NCBI RefSeq assembly: GCF_029227915.1
Contig: NC_079882.1
Coordinates: 20,961,001-21,025,000 of the forward strand
DNA: 64,000 nt
Direction: 5' to 3'
From: Hydractinia symbiolongicarpus
Taxonomy: Eukaryota > Cnidaria > Hydrozoa > Anthoathecata > Hydractiniidae
This document shows positions 1-15,000 of this stretch, in pieces. A program made the position numbers and the translations under genes. A model generated the notes under the pieces. The model was not told the DNA's origin. It saw only the letters and a list, made by a program, of their open reading frames with translations, and searched no databases. How positions within the stretch are numbered: the first letter of the stretch is position 1; each line of letters starts with the position of its first letter.

Positions 1-3000
1 CAGCCACTTAGAAAAAATCAGCAAAACACAGACCAGAGAAAGGTACAGTGAACTTTAATACATAAATAAGATAAATATTTTCAGGCGCTATTAAAGTTAT
101 TTGTGAACTTTTTTTTAGTTGATGCTCAATAAATTTGTCCGTTTGGCTGGCGATATATTGTTGCAGCCACTATATGTTCCATATATCAGCATGCTTACTT
201 CTCTTTCAAACAATGAGCAGTCTGCTTCTTATTGTTTTCGACTTTTATCGAACGGTTCAACAGAACGTGGTGGAGCATGTTCTGTTTCTTGGGATCATTT
301 CTTTGCATCACTCAAACAATATTATTTAAGTTTAAGACAAGTAACAGATGCATCAGGTAAGATAAAAATGGAAAAACATGTAATTTATTCATTTTTATTT
401 ATTTTGGTTTACTGTACAAGAGTATATGCAAGCATTATGTTTCATTAAGGTTATAGTTTATACTGCTAAATATCAGAAAATAACATGATATAATTTCTAA
501 CATTTTCGTGATATGCAGATGTAATCCAAATGCAAAGCTATGACTTCATAAAAATTTTCAAACTGATTGTATATATTTTTATTTTTTGTTTTATTTTTTT
601 AAACTTGGTATCAATGGAAGTAAACCAAAATTTATGGCTAATGTCATTATCCAATCCTAAGTTAAAATCTTTATATCTTGATTCTCAGCAATTTGTTAAA
701 AAGCATAAAAGTATGAGTCAGCATAAATACAGAAAAAAAATTACTTATATCTTCTTGTACCACTGTATTTAAAGATATTAAAATTTACTCTTTTTTTCCT
801 TAAATATTTTAATTATCATTCATTTTTATTTCTAGACCATCGATCACATGTTCATACTCATTATGAAATATCACCTGAAGAACAAGCTGGTTTGGAAAGT
901 GTTTTACGACTTATAAAAGTCGTTACAGAAAATGTAAGATCTTTATTAAATACTATCTACCATCTGAAATGTATATACAGTTGTACAATATTTATATTAT
1001 GTCACTCTACACTTTGTATCGCAGTTTTAATGCAGAACATTTACCTACTTTATATAACTTAATTTTACTTCTGTTAGTACGGACCAATTTGTCAACACCT
1101 TAATATCATTATTGATTTATTCGACTTATATCTGACCAGCATTAAGTGGTTATGTGCTGACTAGCGCTCAAATAGAACTTCAGTATTCAAATAATTTGTT
1201 GATTTTTCACCCCTTGTTTTTATTGTTTGAATCAACTCTTAGAGTGAAAATGTTCGTGTTGCTTTATGTGAAAATCAAAACTGGCTGCCAGTTGCATCTT
1301 TACTTGGTTTGGTTTGTTGCCCCGTACCTCCTAGCCTAAAGGGTTTGTTACTGGAAACACTTGCTGCTTTCTCCAAAACACCTGAAATTGCTGCATCTTT
1401 ATGGCAATCCTTAGAAGCCTCGCAGGTAAGAGTTATGTCTTTCAAAGGGACAGCAGTTGTCAGAGGAGGTGAAACGGTACTTCTATCTTCAAATCTTATT
1501 TTTGTTTGCAATGTCAAAACATTTCTAACACAAACTAGCACAAACAATGAACAACAGTTTTTTGCTGATGATGATATATTTCCTGGAAAAAATAAAATAA
1601 GTGCTATGATAAAATAAGTTACTTTCCTAGAGCAATTTTCAGGATATTTCTTAAAGTTTAGTAACAGTAACACTATTAAAGGCTATTATATGGTTTCTTT
1701 AAGACAGAAAAAAATTGTTTTTATTGCAAAACTCATTTAGACACAGATTTTAAATTATTTTCGATAGTTTCCTCTGGGTTTCTGGTGGTGTTTTTAGAAA
1801 CATCTTTAAGAGTATAGGCTTATAAATTCTTGTTCAACAGTCTTGACTTATGAAGGCTCTTTCCTTATGTTTTTTTTTCAGAACGAAAGAAAATAGGGTC
1901 AGTTTTATTGCTAAAGTGTTTACTTCTTGTTTTTTGTTAGGCTATTTAGGCATATCTGTGGAGGTTAGCTAGATACTTAAACATTTTTTTTATATAAAAA
2001 AAGAGATGTTCAGTTTCGAACATTTTTTTTTTGATTTATTGAGACGAAAATAGTAGTGATTTTAGTCAAAATGAAAATTAGTAAAAACAAAGCTAGTTGT
2101 TGATTCTGTCCCAAATTCTGTCTTAGTCAAATCTTTCAGTCGATATAACAAAAGTCTTGCTTTAATTTCAGACTACACACTTAACACAAGTAGTCTTAAT
2201 AATCTGATTATTATTCCAGGTGCTTCAAACAACCACACCTTCAGGATCAAATGTAAAATCAGGAATTGCTGTGGAACTCCAAGAAATTGAATCACGCAAT
2301 GAAGTATATCCTGAAACAAGAGGTTTCTTAAAGTTGCTTGATCAACTTACTGAAGTGGCTATACCAACAACATTAGGTGCTGGTCATCGTGTTCCTGGAT
2401 TCCATCCATATTTGAACTTTCTTATAGATAATGTATTTCTTACGTTTAAAACAAGGGCATACCAAGATCCGTCTGAAAAGGTGTGATTTTTCTCTTATTA
2501 TTTATGATGGTTGACCCTGCGAAACCAAAGTTTTTTGAGTTTATGGAGGTTTGAGCAGAAAGAAAAAGAGGGAGGTCCAGGCTGATTGAGTGCTATTTGC
2601 TAACATTATCACTTTTTAACTAAAATAGCTGAAAAAGAAAAAGTTTAGTAAAATATAAGCATTATAATCAAACAAGGTTTAATTATATCAATAAAAAGGA
2701 AAATTTGCCACTTATTTTTGCATATGGCACCAACTTTTTCAATCACCATTATTATGTCTAAAATTCAAATAAAAAGGTCATATGGAAACTTTAAAGGTTT
2801 ATGTTTTTATACAAGCCCAATGTAGGGTTAAAACAGCCATTTTTGATCTGCAATTGCATTTAGCTTTTGCTGTTCTGTAGCACATAATAAACGAATTGCA
2901 TTTTGCTAATTTTCTAAGAAAATGCAACAGAGAAAAGGGAGATTTAGATGTATTTTTTAACCTGGTGATGCTTATAACGGGCATGATTATAGAAAGGTAT

Positions 3001-6000
3001 ATACGTCTTTAAATCAGCTCTGATATTTTTACTGAATATATGTAAGCTGTGATTGGTTTTAACTTCTTAGTAATTTGGATCTTTTTCTACTTTTAGTGGA
3101 AGATTGCATCTGAAGTTTTGTCAATTTTTGTGAAACTTTTAAAAGCGTACGAACCCCAGCCAGAAGATTTTATGGAAAAACAGGTGGAGATTCAGGGAGT
3201 TAATTTTGGTAAGGCAGCAAAGCCAGCAGGATTTCAACTTCTATCTTTGCTGTTGAATGATACACCTATGTTGCGTATGATTTTGGCAATTGTTGATGAC
3301 GTTTTGGAACACCTTCAAACCATAATAACAACACATGGTAAGCTAGTTTTTGTAAACTAGTAATAAAGCCCTAAAAACAAGCAGTGAATGAGGTTTTAAA
3401 TATTTCATTGACATATCGTTTAGAATCCTAGGAAAAAACACTTTTTTTTTAGAAATGACACATTGTAAGGTCCATACCCTATGTTTTTCCACACTTTTAC
3501 TTGAAATAAATTTGCAGATTCCATGCAATAGCCATCAATAACAATTTTAGAGGGATGGAGCTGGAATAATCTTGGTATTACAGTTATCTTAATTTAACTC
3601 CATAGTATGTATACATTGTTAAATGGTACATAAATATTCTCTTTCAAAATAACTAATGTTGTTACTAACACATGGAATCTTCATTTACAGCATAATTTGG
3701 TCTTAAAATTGAAATTCATAGGTATAAAGAGGTTAAAAATTTTTTTGAAATGTTGAGATGTTCAGGCTTTCTTGCACATTATTTATTTAAAGCATAATAC
3801 TACTTTTAGTCCTTGTGTTTTGTTACACTGTCAAGGTAAATTAAGTAAGCTTCTGGATTCTTCACTGCATTTACGTTATTTACGATATTTCCATTTTCTA
3901 TTAGAAATGAGATTACTTAAATATACTCTTGATTATTTTATTTAAAAATTCCTGTTTTATTTGCATTAGAAGTTAGCACTATATGGTTTTTGAATGGAGA
4001 GCAACTTTAGATTTTTCCTATTTGTTAGGATTCAAGAAGAAAAGTTTGCTTTTGTTTATTGTCTGATAACCTAGGGAGAGCTTATCAGCTTGTAGCAACT
4101 GTCAGATGAATCCAAGGCCTATATGTATGGCCACCCTAGACTTAAGGGGACTGGAACAAGTGAAGTCAGAGTTTAAACAGGGGTGAACAAGTGTTGCCAT
4201 AGAACATGCTGCACTGATATCTGTCTCTAGGAACGACGATATAGCAAAACTCATTTGATGAATTTGAATTCCCTATTTTATTTCATAGAATTCAAAGATA
4301 TCTTAGAGAGTGCGGCCTGTAAATGCTTAGATCTGCTTGTGTGTGTCTTCGAGAAGCAAGGAATATTTATGGAGCATGCTCGATCAGTTGGCTCCTCCAT
4401 AATTTTATCACTATTAGATGAATTGCTACTTTCTGTCAATCCAAAGACTGGTAGACCAGATTATCTGTTTATCTTAGGAAGGTATAAGTATGAATTTTAT
4501 ATAGGTTTTTACACCTTTTCTTTACCTTGGGCTACTCCCAAGTTTTCAATATAATCTGTTATTTTTGATTAGTTTTTTAAATTCTGACTAGCGAAGATTT
4601 GATAACTTCATTTAAGACGAGTGAGATCACTGTCCTGTAATATAATTATCTTGTGAACAAATTATCGTGTTGTGAACTTTCAATTTAAGTAGTTACTGAT
4701 TAATATGTTTTACCATTAAAACTGATGAATTGTTTTAGGTACATGACTATCAATAATGTTAAACCTTCCTTAACGCTAAATGTTGTTCGAATGTTTAAGT
4801 ATGTGTGTGAAGATTCCAAAGTACAGAAAGAAGTCATTGAGATTTTGACACAGGATGAGGTACACACAGCAGCATTGTGGTTATTATACTTTGCTAGAAA
4901 TGTTCTATCTGTGTGGAAAAATAATACTAGTTTTTTAACTTGCTGGCTTTAACTTAATTTTGCTCGTGTCTATATGTGGTTTTGGAAAAGAGGCATGGTA
5001 ACCTGCAATAACACAAAACAATTAAGGCCCCTGCTTAAAGACCCGTGGCTACATGCAAAAACAACTATAGGGCTTTACCATATTGTTTGTTTGAGAAATT
5101 CTGGCACTGATAAAATAAGACATTCTCAAGGAGTTTCCGTTACTGCTTTGTAAAAAAAATTCTAAAAGATATGATTTTCTTTAGGTTTCATCTCGCGAAT
5201 TTCTGGTTGGTTTTTCAGAACAACTTGAAAACATTGAACCTGAGGATGAAGAAACAAACAGGGAAGCATATGAAAAACTTGAAGATAATGGTAAGAAGCA
5301 ATGACGTTTTCACTCTTTTGTCTGATAACGGTTGCTAATATATTTTTCTGCAGAGAAAGAGACTATGTTAAGCACCCCAAGGGGTGTCTAATTGGACCAG
5401 GTTATGGTGCTATTGTTTTGCTCCCCATATAAGTGTCAAATATGACACCAAAGCAGTCATGCAAATGGCATTTCACATCAGACGTTTTTTTGCTAGTTTG
5501 AAAAAAAGGAAATAAGGCAGGCTTTGTCTGATAAAAATGTTTTTAATATATATTTATCTACAGTATGTCCTTAATCCAATAAGTTTTTTTTTGAGGACAA
5601 TGTGTCATCTAATATCTTGTATGCTCATCAGTAAGTCGAGATGTTCCTGTGTCTATTCTTTCTCGGTTTTCTTGTTTCCTGAGGAGAAATGACTTGCAGT
5701 AGTTCATGAAATTTTTGTCTAGTCCAGCGTAAATAAAGAAATTCATACACGAGTTCATCACCACAATAGACGAGAGCCAAACATTTGCTTTAAATAAAAT
5801 TTTCATGTCTACTTTCTTTTGTTGAATACGTACCACATAAATGCTGATTGTGTAAAACAAGTTATACGGCAATGAACATAAAATAAAAACAACAAATGCA
5901 GCAGACAACATTTGTAGCAGTTTTTTGTCTCGATTTTGTTTAGCAATGCAACTTTTTGTGCTTAAGTTACGTGCAAGTTTACTTTCGTTTTGCTTTTTAA

Positions 6001-9000
6001 ACAGTGGTACTTTGTAATGAACAGAAAGAGTTTTTCCATTTTTTACAGTTTTTTTGATCCCGGCAAATATGGTTAGCATCATGCAAAATGGTATAATACT
6101 TTGAATTGTCAATGTTACAATTGAATAAACAAACTCGTAAACTTCGTTTTTCCAAACTGGCATGCATTGTCCATAATGAACCACCATTGATTTTATGTAT
6201 GGTATCAACAACAAGAACGACAATGTCCAAATACAAATCATTATAAAATGAATAGAATATTTTCCAAGACGCTTTTGAAAAGGCTTGTTAATCCCTCTAT
6301 GTCGTTCAATAGCAATACTTGTTATAATCCAAGCTGATACATTGACTGTTACGGGACCCAGTGATGATAAAGTTTTGCATAATTCCGTACCCAAAATCCA
6401 TTTATTCATTGTAGCTGTGTTATATAAATAATGTGTTGAAGTGACGACTGATGCTATCATATCTGCAAAGGCTAAGTGTAGCAGATAATGGTGGAATAAT
6501 TTTCGGTATTTTGTCTTGAACCCAAAAAAACATACTACTAGACTGTTCCCAATAAAACCTACAACTAGGATGAATGTGTACAGGAATAGTAACAAAACAT
6601 TTTCAGCTGAATGGAACTCTCTGACGCTTGTCATGTTTGTTAGATTTTGTAACATCATTCTGTGATAATTCACCCTAAAAAAGATAAAAATACTGTTATC
6701 GTGTTGTAAAATGTCAACTGCTTTCCTGCAAATTCTGAAGAAGTGCTAATATATAGTATCTGTTATGCCTGTTGATTACTTTGTTGGCAAGTAATCAGCC
6801 CTACATTACTTTTCTCGTACATAGTTCACTTTTATATATATATATATATTTAAACATCCTTTTTCTTCCACCTACAATTTCTTTTATGCAAACTTCCACC
6901 TGTTTATGCAAATGTATTCACTTTAAAGTAATGCAACAATTAAATTTAAATTAACACATTTAAAAACTTTTAATATTGTACTATACCATTCTCTATTTTC
7001 TATTTTTTAGCTATATATGTTACTAGGGAGTCTAATTAAAATGTTAATTTCTATTTTGTTTCTTCCAAACTTTTTTATTATTTTGGGTTGTTATGTACAT
7101 TTTACAACCTGTTGTTATGTGTTATGGACAAATGATTGTTTTGTGTTTTAACTTTGCATATCCTTGTTGTTTTTGAAATAGATATTACACCAACTTGTTG
7201 TAGACGGTATATCCCTATTATATTTGTCACGTTAAATTATTTACAACTTTGTGTTAGGAGTAACACTTTGTTATTCCTTGTCAGCTGCATGTTGTTAAAA
7301 TTTGTCTTCTCTTCTACTAACATTTTAAGAGTCACACCTTGTAGTCCCTTTTCAGCTGCTAAAATTTATTCTCTTCCCCACTGACCTTTTTCTAGGTAGC
7401 ACCTTGATTCCTCTGTGACTTGCATATTATTAAATTTTGTCTTTTCTTCTACTAACATTCTTAGAGTCACACCTTGTTGTGTCTTTTCAGCTGCTAAAAT
7501 TTGTTTTTTCTCACTTACGCCTATCCTGTAACTAAACATAAAGGTCTTTGATAAAGTACTTGTTTTGTATATTGTTGTGAATGTTTTCCAGCCATGACAT
7601 TTAAGTTATTATTGTTTTTAGGTAAAAAGTTATATTGCTCTATATTTTTGTTTTTTTATTATTTTTCAGATTCACCTCAAGAAAAATGTGTGGATCTGAT
7701 TCGGCAAAATATTGTTGGTCTTCTTATAACTTCCCTTCAGCATTCCACCCCAAATATGGCTCAGTTCATGTTAGGCTTTGAAGTAAAACGTCCCATTTCG
7801 AAAACTAACCTTCAAGACCCAGGTACATGTATTTGTGCTTCAGCGTGCTTCAATGTTCCCTTTCTAAATTAATACCACTACCTTGGGAAGATTTCTTTCA
7901 AAGAAATCTTAAAAGGATTTAGTTCATGTATGTAAACCAACATTTTAAAAGTCGTAGAAAATATGCCATTTATTTTATACCCCCCTGGTCGTATTTGTAC
8001 ATTTGAGTTATTTCATTTAAGTTATATACACAGTGTTTGTAATTCAGGTATGTCTATTAAAGAGAGGAAATGACAGAATTAGTTCTAAATATCTATACTT
8101 TTTTTCACAATAATACGCTTCACCTAATTGGTCAGGAATGCTTTTCTATTTCATACAGGCCTGGAGCTTTGAGGGTGGGTTAATTTTGACTTTCAGAGAA
8201 AAATGTAACCTTTACAGGTACATACCGTTCATGACAGATTAAAAATTTTACCATGGAGTTTTGTTTGGGCAGATGCTATTATTTGGAAGAGGCGTTTGTT
8301 ATAAAAAAAGGTGTATGTGAGGGGTTGCCCTGTTTTTTCTTTTAAACATTTGGTAGCTTAATATAAGTAAAAAGCTTTAAAAGAGTGCAAAAGTAATATA
8401 TGAATAAGTAAGATTGGTTACTACAGTTTTAATCACGATGAACTTTTAATTAATTATCCTCTTCGAATAACTCCCAATTGGTATTTATTTATTGATTAAC
8501 AGTCTACCTGGAATGTTTATTTGAGCATGGGGGCTTCTCGGCGTGATTGAGGTTTTACCCTGAGTATATATCCATGCATTAAGTACATTTCTTCTTCACT
8601 ACTTGCATCATATTAAAAGTTAGTTCAAAACGTAAACTAGATTTATCTTTCCAACTTTTTTTCGTTCACTTTTTTAGGTGTGGGTGGATTTCCCAAGACA
8701 TGTTTGCATTCTGTCATAGACATTCTCAATCGAGGTTTAACAGATATGTCGTCATCAATGGGCGGGACATTGACACCAAAGCTTTCTGAGTTGTTGTACC
8801 GCCTAATATATATGCTCTGTTCCAACACAGACACTGGTCCAGCTGTGAGACGATATTTACATACTCATTGTGGTTTCTTTACTACACATTGCAAAGCATT
8901 ACCATTTGTATCTACAACAACAGAAGAAAATACTGATGAACTACAATACATTAGACTAATAAACCAACAAACATGGTTGTTGAAAGCTATTGCAATCGAA

Positions 9001-12000
9001 CTTAGAGTAGTCGCTGCCAGTCGTATGCGTTCTGGCTTGCAGCAATTGCTAACTATCTTATACAGCGACGAAACATCAAGAACAGCGCCAGTACATCAAT
9101 TTAACACGGAGAATGTTACAGGTGTAGAGTCTAGCTTTAGTAGGCAGACACTCTCGCAAACAATGTTTCAATCGTGTTTTTCTCTTGGTGCTGACAGCCA
9201 CAATTTGATTTTATCTTTACTGAAGTCAATGTCATTCACACAGAGATACCCTCCCAACGTGGAATTGAATTTTTTTGACTATAGTGCTATTGAACAGCTT
9301 ATCATATCTTGTGAGGAGACAGATGAGATGGGTGTGGTGTTGTGTAACGTAAAGAAGTTATTTCGAATTCTAATGAATGAGATGAGTAACTCGCAATTGG
9401 CGGTTACTGCTGTGCAAAAGCAGCAAATCTTCCAAGTAATCATTTATACTGTGTTCTTTGATTATGTATCTTTTTTTTTTCTTTTTTTCTCTAAAACTAA
9501 AAGGTCCGAAGTAAAATGCATTTTCTAACACCTGTTATCACTTATAACAGCGTTGTCACGGAACCTGAAAAAATACAAAAAATTTCGTGAAAAGGTTTAG
9601 TAGTGAATGTCGGAAAAGTCAGCGACAATAATGTTAGAAAACAAAACATATAGGTCAGGGAAAAGTTAGGAAAAAAAGTTTGCGTCTGTGAAGCTTAATA
9701 GTCTGTATAATATAGCTAGCCAATCAGGTTTCGTTGACTTCACGAAAGCTCTAGGCAATATCGGACACTACAGTGTTTTATAATAGCGACAGCCATTGTG
9801 TTGTTTTCTGGTGTCTCCTAATCTGTTACATTACCTGAAAAGTTACTCGAATAGAATTTTAAAATCGTTACTGAATTTTCATAATTGATAAGAGTTTGAC
9901 GATTTTTTAAAGAAGCTTTTTAAGGAAAATATCAAAGGTCTAAAATGTTCTGCTGAAACATGCCCCGGAACTTACTGTCGAGCTGCCATCTATATCTTTT
10001 ACAGGAAGTTAAGTCAGTTTTACGACATGCTGTAGATAGAAATGTTGTTCGTGAGTCCTTTCACTCAAAGCAAAGTTCTTTTGATGCATGGAGACAAGTT
10101 GTTGAAGTGACATTTGCTGTCTGTCCAGAAGATGTCATTCAAGTAGACAAGAAACAGTTTATATTGACCGAGTTGTTGCATGCTCTTATCCCAATGGTAA
10201 TTTAATGTTTCTGCCATTTCTCGAAGTATTTCAGTTCTCGTTCTGTGTTTCTCTCTCAACATATTCCTATGTTAGATAAAGTTAGACTGAACTATAGTAA
10301 GCATACATGACGTAATCTCTTTTCAGATTAACGATGAAGATAACTTGCCAGAATTAACATCAGCTATGGGTGGTACAATTTTGAGTTTGATGGCCAACCT
10401 GTGGTTCACTGTCACTCAGATGGATAGTGTCTCGTATGTTGTTCTTTTAGTATAGCACTTGTCTCGTATGTTTTTATTGTAGCAGCTAACTTGGCATACA
10501 TTAATGTTTTCATCGTAGAAACTTTTTTACGTTTCATAATTGCTCGTTTGAATTTGAATAATTAAGTTTAGGGTGGTTTTCCCGAAATATTTATCGCATT
10601 TATTTCAAAGGCAATTCCAGGTAAAATTGTTCGTCTTTACAACACTTTCGGAATAAAATGGACACACACAAACATTTAAATATTGTATGTGTTTTTATCA
10701 GTAAAAGTAGTCGTTAGTCCGTGAAAAAATCTACGGCTTCGCCCGTCCTTTAAATTTACCCGTCGCAACAAAGTGGATAAAATTATATCGCATTTAATAT
10801 TTATGTTCCCGTGGCACGATTTTCTAACTCAGCGGGGGGTTCGCGCAAAGACAGACAAAATACGGCTATTATTAAAGAGATTTCGCCGAACAGGTCGCAC
10901 TAAAAATTTACATTTTTTATCAACTTACCGTCTTTATTTCACCTTTCTTTCCTGTTTCTTGTTTAATTTTAATATAGAATTATTCATTTCCTCGACAGAT
11001 TCTTTTCCCCCCAATCTGTTCATGACGTGTGCTTTCTCATGTTTCAAACATTAATTTTTAAATATTTTTTTTTCTGTTAATATTATGTTCCCTGACTGAT
11101 ATTAAACTTCGACAATAAGTAGCTTTATTGCCACACTTAGGCAAATTATATTGAAGAAAAAATGCCCACTCATAAATAATTTTCGATTTCACCAATAAGA
11201 TATTTAAATCTGTTTTTATTACAGCAAATTAAATTTATTATATAGAAAAACATTGTCTATTTTAAGTAACTTTAAACTCCCTTGGTGATTTTTTTTTTCG
11301 CTTTATCCAGGAAAATAGAAACTTCTCTGTACTTTCAGATTTTATGTAAGTCAACAACAGCCAACGTGGGACTTTCTGTGTGGTCACTATTAATTTCTTC
11401 GTTTCATGTAGGTCAGCAACCGACAATGTAGGAATATCCCTGTCATCACTAGCATCGATTTTTTCTGGTATCATTGAAGCAATCGTAGCTTCTGGTGGTG
11501 GCCAACCTCGAGTGAGAGCCAACTTGTATGGTGCATTTTTATATTACATTCAAATTGGACAAACATATGCCTCGATTACTACAGAAGGTATCTTCATTTG
11601 CACCACTGTCTTGTTTTAAACATCTCTTTTATATTTAAGTACTCTTGCATTATTAAACGCATGCAGAAATAAAAAATAAACTGATTAAAATCGCTGTTTT
11701 CAAATTTTACACTCACCCTGAATAAGAACCTGGAAAAAAGTTTAATATACAGGTTTCACAGCCAATCTGGAAATGAGGAAATTATTAGAGAAATTAAGGG
11801 AAATTATTAGGCAAAACCATCCAAGAGGGGATCGTTAGAGAATTTGGTAAAATAAGGTACAATTAGGGAAAATGTAAGCAAGTCAAGTAAATTGAAGTAA
11901 GTCTTTGGTTCTCACTCTAAACTTTTTTGACTCGTGAAATATATACATGTTTTAAAAATGATAGAAATTACTTAATAAAAGATATTTTTAATGTCAATTA

Positions 12001-15000
12001 AATTAGAGGATCATTAGGAAATTTTGTTTTCATAATTTGGCTGTGAACGCTGATAAAATGTCTTTCCAGAGATAGTGATATTTTTCTGAAACATGTTTCT
12101 GATGAAAATAATTTTAATGGTTAGAGAGCAGCTTTTCGCTCGACTATTGGTTAATACGATACACCAATAAATACGCACTAAATTTGTATGTTCTTTTTTA
12201 AGGTATTTCTGACAGTATTTTTGGGTTGCAGTCGAAAGAAAACTGGGAAACAAATGCTTTAGAAATATTAAACAAGTACGGCGAAGCATTCTTAGATGTC
12301 GTTGCCAAGGATACGTGTCAAGGTCCTTGCATATCACGGGTAATTTTTTATGTACTGTAGTTTTTTAGTTTAATACTAATATCTGTTGTTTGTTCAGGTT
12401 CCATTTTTTAATAAATCCGTTGTTGAGTTTGTCTGATTAGAATCACTACGTTCAGTAAAATGGACACATAGAAATTCGCGTCAAACAACCTGGTCACACT
12501 TGATCAGATTATTTTTGTGTCGAGAAATGTAGCATGTTTTATTTCCATGATGATTTTAAATACCGTTTTTCCAGCTGTTTGGGATTTCAGATTAGTGTTT
12601 TAGTTGGCTCCAGGCAACACGTTAAAAAATTTGGTAAAAAAGCCTTTGATAACCTCGACAAAATCAGAATTTTGCCATCTTGTAACTGTTTTTTTTTTCT
12701 TTTTGTGTTGTATTCCACTGTTATCTCCAGATACAAGGCTGAAACATTACCTTAAAAAACATTTGTTTTGAATAAAAAGCTATACTAAAATTCAGATTTC
12801 CTAAACACTGCTAAAAAATGTTTTTCTCCATAGATGATGGGTATGAGTGTGTTGGATGCTATTGCATCATTGGATTGGAAACACAAATACCTCATGATGA
12901 TGTCATCGCACGGTCATTTACGTGTATTGATCGATCAACTGCTAGATGACGATATAGAACTGACCAGTGTTCTCTCGGTACAACCACAGAGCATGAAGCC
13001 ACTTTACCTGTTCGAATCTAAGATGGTATAGATACTTGCCTCTTTGCATTTGACTTTGTCACTGTTTCAGAGAATTCTCCCATATTTCCAATTTTTATTT
13101 TCCGTTTCTTCCATCAAAAATAACAACCCCGTTAGTATGGTTTCTTTCCATGTCAATTATGAAGTTACTTACTCCGCGTTGTGTTGCCCCATTTTAGGCG
13201 TTCTTAGCCAAAGTAGCTTCAACAGATTATGGTGCGCAAATCCTTCTGCAAGTCGGTTTGATATCTCGGCTAACAGAGTGTCAATTTTTGGACTTCCATG
13301 TCAGTAAACCTGCCATGCTGTCCAACGCGACACTACACTATTCGCAAGTGTATGATCCTTTCCTGCCAAGTCTCCCAGAAAGATATTCAAAAATATTTTC
13401 AGCATTTGCGAAGTTGATACTGTCGTTTTTGTCTTCTGTGGGAGTGCAACATCAAATCGCTATTGCGCAGGTACATTTTCTTTCTTTATATAATTTTCTT
13501 TCTTTTTATTACTATATATACTTTTATAAGAAACGCAATTTTTTTTTAACATGAGACTGAGGTTATAGATGCTTTCTGCCAAATCGCAACATGAAAGGCC
13601 TATTGATAGATTGACAAGTCTCTTGCTGAATGGCATTTTAATGGTTTAAAACAGGAGAAACATTCATTTTAAGTTCAAGTAGGGTGTTTCTTACAAAGGT
13701 ATACAACCTTTCATCAGGGAGTAATATGTATTGTGTTCTGAAATATATGAATTTTTTCTGTTAGATCCAAACTCTGATTATGAGCCATAAAGATGTAATC
13801 CAAGACATCCTCCAAGATAATATGGCTGTGCATTCAATAAATTCTCTTAAACAATTATCTCTAACTATCGCAATTATATCCGTGTTGCCCATAACTGATC
13901 GCAAAGATGATGCTTTGGAGATTTTAACTGATGATCAAAGACAATGGAGAACCTTTATGAATAGAATACAAAGACTAATGTTGGCTTTATTGAACAAATA
14001 TTCGTCATCCACGATAGAAAAGGTGAGCGAAATTTTTAGGTACCGCGGCTTGTTTGAAATCTCGGTTGTTTATTGTATTTTCCATTGTACTATCCAACAC
14101 TAATCACGTTTTATAGTCAGATAACCGGAGTTAAAACTCCTTATTGGTTGTATTTATACTCTTATAGCAAACAGAAGAAATACTTGGTGACAACGCCCAT
14201 GATGTAACAACGAAGTCATCTCCTTTGAACGTCACCGCTTTGGAGACGCGAAATACTCTGTTGCAAATACGAACAAGAATTTTGACATTTTGCAAGAATA
14301 TTATCTCCTCACAAGGTATGTTGTGGGCAATGCCAAGGTTTTTCTTTCCTAATTTAAAAAATTCTGCGCGATAAATCAGTTGCGCCAAATTACCGCGAAA
14401 TATGATGTGCGCGGAAAATTTCTTTACAGAAGGTGTGCGAAAATTAGATCGTGCGAGGCTGTAAAATAACCGCGAATATGGGAACACTTTTTTCTGCAGA
14501 ATAGAGTCGCAAATTTGTGTTGTAAAACCCGATAATTAAAGTTAAACGCGCGAGAAAAAGATGCGTGAAATTCAAACCGCACTAGAATTTTATGAATGTA
14601 GATAATTTCACTCAGCCTAACTAGAAATCTAAATGTTTTTAACATTTCATATAGGCCTAAGTGGACCATACTTCAGAGCGTTATTTGGACCTACGTTTTC
14701 GGATGCAGGTGAACATGAGACACGTTTAATCACTGGAAAACCAGGTAAACTTTATTATGTTCCTCTCTTAGTCAGACTACTCAGAGTATGACCTTAAGGT
14801 AAAAGTTAAGTGAAACGCCTGGTTTTTCTTTGTGCGCATTATTTTAAAATGAAGTTATCGTAACTCCATCCTGCACAAATAGCTCGTCATGGATCAAACT
14901 TGTGTTTTTTTCCAGTTTCAACAAAGCAATTATCTTCACTTTCTGTTTTGGTGAGGGAGCTTAAAGATTATCCTGAAACCTTGAAGAAGTCTTCTCAACA

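Noticed and set aside
1275-1673. 132-codon minus-strand frame
   Set aside because: Overlaps a NUP205 exon on the other strand and has no family features.
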